A DNA stretch of 64,000 nucleotides from the IMG/VR virus record IMGVR_UViG_3300020469_000014, positions 1 through 64,000 of that record; one strand, given 5' to 3'. Below are positions 57,834 to 64,000 of the stretch, piece after piece (position 1 is the first letter of the stretch; each line of letters opens with the position of its first letter). The stretch comes from a virus. The translations under genes and the position numbers were made by a program. The notes beneath the pieces are model-generated. The model was not told where the DNA came from, did not search any database, and worked only from the letters and a program-made list of their open reading frames with translations.

Positions 57834-59347
57834 ACACTATCGCTTTTTGCAAGGTTCTGATCTTTGAATACTACTTGAATGTTCTCCATTGTAGTTTTGC
57901 CTCCTAGTGAGTGTGGAGTGATATGATCTAGACTTGTGATATCTGGGTCTTTTGCTTCCTCACGACTAATGGGGCGACCAGATAGAGGACAAACTCTGTT
58001 CTGTCCTTCCCATAGAGGGATTCTCCAACGTGGATCTGCAAGTCTTACTTCATCTTTGACTACTGCAATACCTGCTTCAACTAACATAGGAATTAAATCC
58101 TCACGAATGTGCTCAACTCTGTGCTTTGCCTTGTACCAAGTGTTTGCACCATAGAGATCATAGAACTTAACCCATGTCTCACGATCTTGACCTGTATTGT
58201 ACTTAGGTGTTTTGTCCTGACACTTCTCGTCATACCACGCCATGTAGACATCAAATAGTCTCTTGTAGTTACTCTTAGCAACTGAACCATTGAGTCTCTC
58301 AATCTCAACAAACAACCAATAGAAATCATGTAAGATGTTTCTACCACCAGTTGCAGCAAGGTTCTTCCTCTTTTGAACAGTTTCCCTCATGAAAGGAAGG
58401 AAAATGTTATTAAGGAACTTGACAAAATTATCATAGTTCTTTGTTACCTTTGTGTTATTGGTACTTCCAACAACGTAGTCAGCATCAAGAGTAGATGTTG
58501 CATAAGGGTCAATCTGACCATACCATGTATAGTAGTTAGACCATGCTGCGAGGTAGGCACAGAATTTGTATCTGATAGAATTAGACTTTGTGATGAAGTC
58601 TGCAGCAAGGAACTCTTCCTTGAGTACGTCATTCAAGTCACGAATAGCACGACAATAGATCGAAGTATTGCAGTTACGGAACTCCTCAGTAGTCAAGTCC
58701 TCATTGTTGTTCAATTTGATGAACAAATCTTTCCTCTCTTCAGAGGTTAGAGAAGGATACTCAAACCAGTTGAACAAAGCAGAATCAACTGCCTCTACAA
58801 GTTTAGCATAGTCTTGACCCAAGTTCAAGAGAACTGACTTTGTGTAGTAGTCATCTTGATCTAAGATAACTGTGGTGTTCTTATAATCTCCAATGATGCC
58901 GTCCCACTCTCTAACTGTATAGTTACCAGACTCCAGAGGAACTAGATCATTGTCCCAATCTTCAATGGCATCACATCTGTTACCACCATCAATGTGTAGA
59001 TACTTATAACCTTGTTCTTGGAAAAAGATAAGTCTCTCTCTATATTCAACATCTAAAGGATCATTGTACACAGCAATCCTTGCGTTCATGGCATAAATTG
59101 TCTTTGCAATATTTACCATATGAAATGATGAAAGTTCAGCGTATCCTTGAATAACAGCACTAATATAAGATGACTGTTTGCCTGGAAGATGTCTCCACAC
59201 TGACTCTCGTTGTACGTCACGATCACGACCTGCTGCTTTCAGAATCTCCTTGAAAGCATGTCCAGTCACCTCATAAAAAGGTTCTTTCTCAAGGCACTTA
59301 TGTGACTTTAGATTCCTGATCGGAATTTTCTTTGATGATTTAGGCAT
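57830..59347 (-). CDS. DUF262-like protein with C-terminal HNH nuclease (505 aa)
   Basis: The N-terminal half carries H-I-D120-G-G-N-R124, resembling the DGxxR nucleotide-binding/hydrolysis motif of DUF262 (ParB-like, GmrS-type) domains. The C-terminus is an HNH module: C453-P-L-S-G, then L-D474-H475-I-T-P-H-S-L-G-G and an N-x2-V-V-F-K-D-Q-N run. The helical linker resembles DUF262-HNH proteins. Such proteins act in modification-dependent restriction (GmrSD, BrxU types); a phage copy could attack host or competing phage DNA. The second Cys pair expected of zinc-HNH forms is not seen. ATG 59347 was preferred to a TTG 21 nt upstream. Confidence 0.75.
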   Translation of the reverse strand: MPKSSKKIPIRNLKSHKCLEKEPFYEVTGHAFKEILKAAGRDRDVQRESVWRHLPGKQSSYISAVIQGYAELSSFHMVNIAKTIYAMNARIAVYNDPLDVEYRERLIFFQEQGYKYLHIDGGNRCDAIEDWDNDLVPLESGNYTVREWDGIIGDYKNTTVILDQDDYYTKSVLLNLGQDYAKLVEAVDSALFNWFEYPSLTSEERKDLFIKLNNNEDLTTEEFRNCNTSIYCRAIRDLNDVLKEEFLAADFITKSNSIRYKFCAYLAAWSNYYTWYGQIDPYATSTLDADYVVGSTNNTKVTKNYDNFVKFLNNIFLPFMRETVQKRKNLAATGGRNILHDFYWLFVEIERLNGSVAKSNYKRLFDVYMAWYDEKCQDKTPKYNTGQDRETWVKFYDLYGANTWYKAKHRVEHIREDLIPMLVEAGIAVVKDEVRLADPRWRIPLWEGQNRVCPLSGRPISREEAKDPDITSLDHITPHSLGGKTTMENIQVVFKDQNLAKSDSV

Positions 59348-59402
59348 AATAATGACCAATTGTGACAATCTGGTACTGCGTACCTCATGTCTTTACATAT
59401 TC

Positions 59403-59431
59403 ACTATAACAGGTCCTCTTTGCCTTGTCAA
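59403..59431 (-). promoter_or_regulatory. Promoter TTGACA-17-TATAGT
   Basis: TTGACA (59426-59431), 17-bp spacer, TATAGT (59403-59408), upstream of the DUF262-HNH and oxygenase operon. The leader contains a perfect GGTAC-GCA-GTACC hairpin that would bury a GAGG sequence. Confidence 0.75.
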
Positions 59432-59434
59432 CCC

Positions 59435-59563
59435 CTAATCCACAAATATGTGAGAACACTTGGGACAACAGTGAACTTCCTTCTCCTTGTACATTTGTTT
59501 GTACTCTCTGGGGTTGGAACGTTTAAACATTAACTCATCAATCTTTTTTACTTGTTTTCTCAT
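59435..59563 (-). CDS. Small zinc-ribbon-like protein (42 aa)
   Basis: Encodes MRKQVKKIDELMFKRSNPRE to HCCPKCSHIFVD. A basic N-terminus is followed by a single CxxC (C32/C33-P-K-C36); with only one knuckle, metal binding would need dimerisation. It overlaps the end of the upstream coiled-coil gene by 26 nt; a shorter start at Met-12 is possible. Function unknown. Confidence 0.55.
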   Translation of the reverse strand: MRKQVKKIDELMFKRSNPREYKQMYKEKEVHCCPKCSHIFVD

Positions 59564-59702
59564 TTTCGATGATTTGCAACATTTCAAGAGCGCCTTGCAC
59601 TTTCAAAAATTCTTCTTTCTTGAGTTCAAAAGTTTTACTCAATTCTTGGATTTCTGCTTGAAGGTCTGTCGCCCTCTTTGTCAAATCTTCTTTGTGACTC
59701 AT
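59538..59702 (-). CDS. Small coiled-coil protein (54 aa)
   Basis: Encodes MSHKEDLTKRATDLQAEIQE to ENEKTSKKD, a continuous heptad-type helix (LQAEIQELSKTFELKKEEF). Divergent from the plus-strand adhesin gene. Possibly a small virion or regulatory protein; no family recognised. Confidence 0.65.
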   Translation of the reverse strand: MSHKEDLTKRATDLQAEIQELSKTFELKKEEFLKVQGALEMLQIIENEKTSKKD

Positions 59703-59736
59703 AATAATCTTGCACTACATGATATATATCATACCA

Positions 59737-59746
59737 TAATAAATAG
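59737..59746 (+). promoter_or_regulatory. Late-promoter-like TAATAAATAG on plus strand
   Basis: TAATAAATAG about 25 nt upstream of the adhesin-like gene, the only late-type motif seen on the plus strand in front of a gene. It suggests this lone plus-strand gene is late. Confidence 0.55.
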
Positions 59747-59770
59747 ATTTGGCAAGATCTACCTAACAAT

Positions 59771-61363
59771 ATGAACGAGAATTATTCTTTAGAAGAAGAA
59801 CAAAAAGAATATGAGATAGAATCTAATCCCGAACTGCAAAGGAATGAGTTAAATCCCTCTGTAGCAACGGTCATGTATTCACATGAGAAGGTCTATAAGA
59901 CTCTTGCAACTGTTGGAGACTTTGTATGTCATATTTGGTACTATGATGATAACTATGACCCTCAGAGATCCACTGAGGGGTCTAAGAGAATCCATATTGT
60001 ACCTACTGACAATATTCTAAGGCATGATACTGACAGTGAACTGGTAAACTACTGGTTTAACATTGCCAATGACAAGTGGCCTCAAGGTGTAATCTTTGTC
60101 AACCCTATCATAAGGAGAAATGGGGTTAAGTTTGTAAGCAACAGTGACCTTAGAGACTGTGTGAAGTATATGTCAGGTGTTGCTGCACACTATGATGCAA
60201 ACTCTAGTGACATTGTGGCGATTGATGTTGAAGACGGCAATAAAATGTATGAGATGAGTTATGATGTGTCCGCTTCTAAGATATACTCTGACGTATCAAA
60301 CAACACCTATGATGACTTCACTTCAGGACCCCTTAGTGGTGGTAGTTTAAGTCTATCATACGATCAATCGTTTGGAAGTGGTCAGATCTCTATGAGTAGT
60401 CTTGCTGTTACACTAAGTGGTTCGTCTCCAGAAAATTTCAGTCAGTATTATAGAGGCAACAAAGTTGCAAATATATCTCAAAACAATAGTGTTCCCACTA
60501 GTGGCACTTTCTCATTCAGTCAGTTGAGAAACGTAACCACTGGTGTGACTGCTAATGCTAATGGAAATTGGATGCACCTACAAGCAAGATGGGAAGTATT
60601 TACTGGTGGAATATGGGAATCCAATTTAAATAAGAGATTGAATGTAACTGGTAGTGTTGGAGGAGCGACTGACAACCCTGCACTGCGATTTAATGGTTCT
60701 GGCGCAGGCAAAATTGATGTATCTATTTCGGGTGATGTGAGGGGAGTCTCTGGCACGCCTGGTTTGCAAGGTGTCGCAGGCCTTGGTAAACCTGGCGGAA
60801 CTGCAAATAAGGCAATGCACGTTGCAAGTCCAATCAGGATGTCTAGTGGTGACCTAAACAGCAGAATCCGTGGCGGTGGCGGCGGAGGCGGTGGTGGCGG
60901 TGGTGGAGGTAAAGGTGGTGGCGGAGGTCACGGCGGAGGTAGAAGATGTAGAGGTTGGTTCTGTAATAGTTCCGAAAGAGTATGCCACAATAATGGTGGT
61001 CAAGGTGGTGCTGGTGGTAATGGAGGAATTGGTGGAGTAGGTGCTGGATATGTTTGGGCTGGATCTTATTTCGCAGCGCACTCTGGTAGTGCTGGATATG
61101 GTGGCCAAGGCGGTTCAGGCGGTAGTTCTAGAGGAGGTGGCCAAGGCGGAAATGGTGGTGGCGGCGGTAGAGGCGGCGGACATGAACAAAATGGCACTGC
61201 TGGTAACCAAGGTTCAAAAGGCGATCGAGGCGAAAGAAACGAGGAAAGTTGCGGATATGCCGGCGATGGTAGACGTGGTGGACAAGGCAGTAATGGAGGC
61301 GCTGGAGGTGGTAATGCAGGTAAGTGGACAACTAGTGGTAGTGGAGGTATAACTAATATCTAA
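59771..61363 (+). CDS. Glycine-rich, collagen-like tail adhesin candidate (530 aa)
   Basis: The only plus-strand gene. Residues 1-180 are a globular N-terminal part. Residues about 205-252 (ISMSSLAVTLSGSSPENFSQYYRG, then VPTSGTFSFSQLRN) match a short module common in phage tail and fibre proteins. Gly-x-y triplets occur at 325-339 (GVSGTPGLQGVAGLG) and 475-489. Poly-Gly at 368-380 starts a Gly-rich region to residue 525, interrupted by four Cys (393, 398, 405, 494) and by aromatic segments. Gly-rich polyglycine-II regions with variable loops are the design of gp38-type adhesins of T2/S16-like phages, so a receptor-binding tip is likely. It ends tail-to-tail with the 314-aa gene. Confidence 0.75.
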   Translation: MNENYSLEEEQKEYEIESNPELQRNELNPSVATVMYSHEKVYKTLATVGDFVCHIWYYDDNYDPQRSTEGSKRIHIVPTDNILRHDTDSELVNYWFNIANDKWPQGVIFVNPIIRRNGVKFVSNSDLRDCVKYMSGVAAHYDANSSDIVAIDVEDGNKMYEMSYDVSASKIYSDVSNNTYDDFTSGPLSGGSLSLSYDQSFGSGQISMSSLAVTLSGSSPENFSQYYRGNKVANISQNNSVPTSGTFSFSQLRNVTTGVTANANGNWMHLQARWEVFTGGIWESNLNKRLNVTGSVGGATDNPALRFNGSGAGKIDVSISGDVRGVSGTPGLQGVAGLGKPGGTANKAMHVASPIRMSSGDLNSRIRGGGGGGGGGGGGGKGGGGGHGGGRRCRGWFCNSSERVCHNNGGQGGAGGNGGIGGVGAGYVWAGSYFAAHSGSAGYGGQGGSGGSSRGGGQGGNGGGGGRGGGHEQNGTAGNQGSKGDRGERNEESCGYAGDGRRGGQGSNGGAGGGNAGKWTTSGSGGITNI

Positions 61364-62304
61364 TCTAAACCATAAACTAATTCTAACTTAGTACCATCAT
61401 GTCCAGCAGTGATAATGGTGGCACCATGTACTGCTTTGGGTTGTTCTTCCCATGAAATTATCTCTTTCTGCCATTCTTCTGACATCCCATACCAATTGGT
61501 TGCACTAGTGGAAATGTTAGATACCGATGTTTTATGAGATTGATGTCTCTCCAAATAGACTCCAAAATTATCTTGGGCTGTTGTTCCCTCTGGAGCATCA
61601 TATGAAAATGTTGTAGATAAAGCATATCCTATCTCTTTAACCAATCCAGTTGAATTGAATTCAATAAGAATTTCAACATCACTGTCACTGTCTATTACGA
61701 GTTGGTCAACCAACTTACTCACACCTTCAATATTCTGATATATCTTAGTGTTTGATCTAGTACCATATAATTTTAATAGATCCTCTGATATAGAGGTAGA
61801 TTCTTTCAACAATCCTATTCTAATAGACTTATCTACTACACTAATATTCGCTGTAGATATTTCATAATCAAACTCATCAGGTTCTAACATCTTCAACACT
61901 TCTCTTAAAGATGATGTGTCAGTATTACCTGTGACCTCAGTTGCAAGCTGACATAAGGCATCAATGGTAGGATCAATTAGAGCAGGCGATTCAAATGATA
62001 GTATCTCATTTGTCATCACATTATTCTTAAAGTATAAGAACTTATATTTGTTCATATATTTGAACAATACATTGTTACCCAAGCGTCCATCGAAGTACTC
62101 ATACTGTTCAATACCTGTAGGAATACTGTACTTAAATCCATACTTTGAGACTTCACCCTCAGACTTGATAAGTCCGATAGAATCATGAGCACTAGAGATT
62201 ATCTCAGGATATATCTCTGACAGTTCTCTTATAGCATCAACATCCGCACTGTTAAACAGATTAGGGTATTTGGATATTGAACTTAAGTGTTCTAAATTAA
62301 CCAT
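61360..62304 (-). CDS. Unknown protein (314 aa) beside the adhesin
   Basis: ATG 62304, MVNLEHLSSISKYPNLFNSA, is chosen because AAGGAAAAG precedes it; a TTG 27 nt upstream is weaker. It is mostly soluble alpha/beta with IRELSEIYPEIISSAHDSIG and a long middle rich in Ser/Asp (LVIDSDSDVEILIEFNSTGL). The C-terminus has WEEQPKAVHGATIITAGHDG. No family recognised. Its position between the oxygenases and the adhesin suggests a chaperone, modifier or substrate in fibre maturation, but this is inference. Confidence 0.75.
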   Translation of the reverse strand: MVNLEHLSSISKYPNLFNSADVDAIRELSEIYPEIISSAHDSIGLIKSEGEVSKYGFKYSIPTGIEQYEYFDGRLGNNVLFKYMNKYKFLYFKNNVMTNEILSFESPALIDPTIDALCQLATEVTGNTDTSSLREVLKMLEPDEFDYEISTANISVVDKSIRIGLLKESTSISEDLLKLYGTRSNTKIYQNIEGVSKLVDQLVIDSDSDVEILIEFNSTGLVKEIGYALSTTFSYDAPEGTTAQDNFGVYLERHQSHKTSVSNISTSATNWYGMSEEWQKEIISWEEQPKAVHGATIITAGHDGTKLELVYGLD

Positions 62305-62873
62305 TCTTTTCCTTTTTGGTAACTGAACCAAGTGATAACAGAATATCTTTCACCTTTTGTCACAGGTTTGACCTCGTGTATGAACAAGTGATTACTTGGA
62401 TATACATGAACAGAGTTGCTTTCAGATATCATATTATGATTACCCCAAAAACAAATATTGCCGCCCTCATAATCATCATTGATAGTATATGATGTGGTTA
62501 CTGAACCAGCATCAGCATCAACGTCTGTGTGAGGAGATAGATAACCGCCTTCTGGATACTTACATAACCAGTATCCTGAGTATTTATCGTATATTGGGTC
62601 TGTTGGTAATGTGCCTTTGTAATCATTGTATATTGCAGGCATCAATCTAATGTGTGCCTTGTGAATCAAATCAAATATCTTTCCATGCTCAGGTTCTATC
62701 AACATTTGTGACCTGTAACCTTTCAAGTTATAGTATGAAGTAGGAGGAGGATTGTCTGGTTCAGGCCAATCTAATCCTTTAACGAGTTCGAGCAATCGTC
62801 TATGATCGACTGTAGAAAGAACATTCCCATGATGAAAGATATAGTGAAGTAGTCCTTTTGTTTCATTCAGCAT
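62292..62873 (-). CDS. 2OG-Fe(II) oxygenase, prolyl-4-hydroxylase-like (193 aa)
   Basis: A classic P4H-type triad: H115-T-D117 (GGYLSPHTDVDA), distal H166 (SNHLFIHEVKPV) and R176 (GERYSVITWF). The DYEGGNICFW strand matches the EGG(E/N)xxF hallmark of prolyl-hydroxylase-like 2OG enzymes. Overlaps the upstream 255-aa oxygenase by 11 nt and the 314-aa gene by 13 nt. It could hydroxylate Pro or Lys in fibre proteins, but the substrate is untested. Confidence 0.87.
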   Translation of the reverse strand: MLNETKGLLHYIFHHGNVLSTVDHRRLLELVKGLDWPEPDNPPPTSYYNLKGYRSQMLIEPEHGKIFDLIHKAHIRLMPAIYNDYKGTLPTDPIYDKYSGYWLCKYPEGGYLSPHTDVDADAGSVTTSYTINDDYEGGNICFWGNHNMISESNSVHVYPSNHLFIHEVKPVTKGERYSVITWFSYQKGKEWLI

Positions 62874-63630
62874 TGATATCTACGTTTAACGAGTCTGCAA
62901 ATATAAATCCCGACAACGATGTTCTAGGCGTATCCTTATACCACCCCTTCTTCATTATTGCACTGTGCCACATGTATGAAGGATATATTATCAACCTATT
63001 GAATTTCATGGGAACATGATATTCTTCTTCCCATACATCTTCAATGAGCATTGTATCATTATCTATCATATCAGTTGCTTTATCAGAAAAATCATAGAAC
63101 CACTCTTTCAAATTCCAATACTCTTCCGTTCTTTTAAATGGTTTATGTATGTTTTCAGTATTAGTTAGACCAGTTGCCTTGTGTTTAAAAAATGAGGTTC
63201 CACCTTGTCCATCATTCAAATATAATACTGTTGCATATACTGCTGGGTCAATGTGTGGTTGCACCGATACCCTAGGCACTTGTCTGTCACTAAACATTGA
63301 ATTGACCTGATATGACACTTTCGCATAATTAGTATCAATATTCTCAAATTCTGTACACTTCTCAATCATATGAAAAATAAGTTTACTCAACTCTGGCAGT
63401 TCAATGAATAACCTAGACTGATAGCCTGGGAATACCTCATCGGGTTCACCCCTGCTGTCTAGATCATTATATTGCATAGGCAATTTCTCCACCACCTCAC
63501 TAATGAAGTCATGGGGATTCTCCAGCACGTCATCAATTATGATTACTGGATGTGATTCTACTCTGGATACTTCATACTTTACTTCATCATTGACTCTGTG
63601 AGTCTCGTCATTAACAATGTTCAAATTCAT
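62863..63630 (-). CDS. 2OG-Fe(II) oxygenase, DUF6445-like (255 aa)
   Basis: Facial triad H126-I-D128 (VSVQPHIDPAVYATVLYLN), distal H222 (YPSYMWHSAIMKKGWY) and R236 (TPRTSLSGFIF). The GGTSFFKHK segment and overall order resemble the DUF6445 group of 2OG enzymes. Starts 3 nt after the 71-aa gene. Substrate unknown; located directly downstream of a tail-fibre gene. Confidence 0.83.
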   Translation of the reverse strand: MNLNIVNDETHRVNDEVKYEVSRVESHPVIIIDDVLENPHDFISEVVEKLPMQYNDLDSRGEPDEVFPGYQSRLFIELPELSKLIFHMIEKCTEFENIDTNYAKVSYQVNSMFSDRQVPRVSVQPHIDPAVYATVLYLNDGQGGTSFFKHKATGLTNTENIHKPFKRTEEYWNLKEWFYDFSDKATDMIDNDTMLIEDVWEEEYHVPMKFNRLIIYPSYMWHSAIMKKGWYKDTPRTSLSGFIFADSLNVDINAE

Positions 63631-63633
63631 GGT

Positions 63634-63849
63634 TTATAATTGTAGGTTGTATTCAGCAATCATGGCGAACATCTTACTTTGTATATGTTCTAGGTATGAT
63701 TTGTTGATTGGCGGTATATCCTCAAATGTATTAAGATAATCGGTGACAGTGTGATGAAGTATTCTTACCTCTTCAATTCCCATCACCGCCTCACAATGCC
63801 AATCACCATCATGAAACTCTTCTGGTAACCACTCTTCAGGACTTTCCAT
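63634..63849 (-). CDS. Hypothetical protein (71 aa) next to fibre gene
   Basis: Start placed at ATG 63849, MESPEEWLPEEFHDGDWHCE, overlapping the end of the fibre gene by 14 nt; GGTGGAT lies just before it. A longer frame from 63879 is also possible. Acidic N-terminus, helical remainder (NKSYLEHIQSKMFAMIAEYN). Perhaps a small fibre-assembly protein; function unknown. Confidence 0.65.
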   Translation of the reverse strand: MESPEEWLPEEFHDGDWHCEAVMGIEEVRILHHTVTDYLNTFEDIPPINKSYLEHIQSKMFAMIAEYNLQL

Positions 63850-64000
63850 ATCCACCAGTCTTAAGACTTTCAATTTCATCTTTGAGTTCTTTGATTGCCT
63901 CAATCAGTACTGGGACTAACTTCTCATATTTAACAGTTAAGTAATTGTCATTTTCTCGTTTAACAACTGCCTCTGGGAAGACCTTTTCTACCTCTTGTGC
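63836..64000 (-). CDS. Partial tail-fibre protein: C-terminal end of peptidase S74 chaperone domain
   Basis: Last 54 codons of a gene entering from the right edge. AQEVEKVFPEAVVKREN, then YLTVKYEKLVPVLIEAIKEL and KDEIESLK, is the signature end of the peptidase-S74 intramolecular chaperone, which trimerises phage fibres and then cleaves itself off. The catalytic Ser/Lys region lies outside the window. This shows that a tail-fibre or tailspike gene precedes the oxygenase cluster. Confidence 0.88.
   Translation of the reverse strand, partial: AQEVEKVFPEAVVKRENDNYLTVKYEKLVPVLIEAIKELKDEIESLKTGGYGKS

Overview
The window looks like part of the genome of a marine T4-like myovirus, most probably a cyanophage (Kyanoviridae-like). 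Three T4 baseplate-wedge proteins are recognisable (gp25, gp6, gp8). They sit among very large low-complexity structural proteins typical of cyanomyoviruses, with many 2-oxoglutarate/Fe(II) oxygenases and a long run of tiny, tightly overlapping genes. No photosynthesis gene, tRNA, integrase or insertion sequence is visible, so the cyanobacterial host is inferred from gene content only. Every gene is on the minus strand except one glycine-rich adhesin-like gene.

Layout. (1) 1-38.4 kb: late structural module. Read in transcription order (right to left) it runs gp25, gp6, a 3007-aa gp7-position protein with an embedded YHYH-like domain, a fibre-like 340-aa protein, a 3000-aa protein carrying 12 Cys/YPR repeats and a propeller-like segment, gp8, a 2505-aa DUF4815-type protein, several small fibre/decoration proteins, a 1553-aa repeat protein and an Mtd-N-like protein. 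Genes commonly overlap as TAATG. A TAAATA motif resembling T4-type late promoters precedes about ten genes or gene groups. (2) 38.5-42.5 kb: small proteins, a glycosyltransferase-like protein, a 2OG oxygenase, and a 47-aa AbrB/MazE-like protein. (3) 42.5-55 kb: early-type region of about 35 small, mostly acidic genes of unknown function. These are organised in short operons separated by one recurring cassette: a GTGCCA...TGGCAC dyad, often containing the stop codon of the upstream gene, then a sigma-70 promoter with a constant 16-bp spacer, then an AACAAACAAACA leader. A DEAH helicase and a nucleotidyltransferase/ligase-like protein lie here. An approximately 350-bp ORF-poor stretch has two near-consensus promoters pointing the opposite way to the genes. 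(4) 55-59.4 kb: four consecutive 2OG oxygenases downstream of a DUF262-HNH-like protein. (5) 59.4-64 kb: the glycine-rich, collagen-like adhesin candidate on the plus strand, flanked by two more 2OG oxygenases and the C-terminus of a peptidase-S74 fibre chaperone.

How it fits together: the left half builds the baseplate and host-contact apparatus late in infection. The middle is probably early host-takeover genes under host RNA polymerase promoters. The right end carries tail-fibre/adhesin genes intermixed with oxygenases that could modify proteins, sugars or nucleic acid. Coupling of the oxygenases to the collagen-like adhesin is a hypothesis only.
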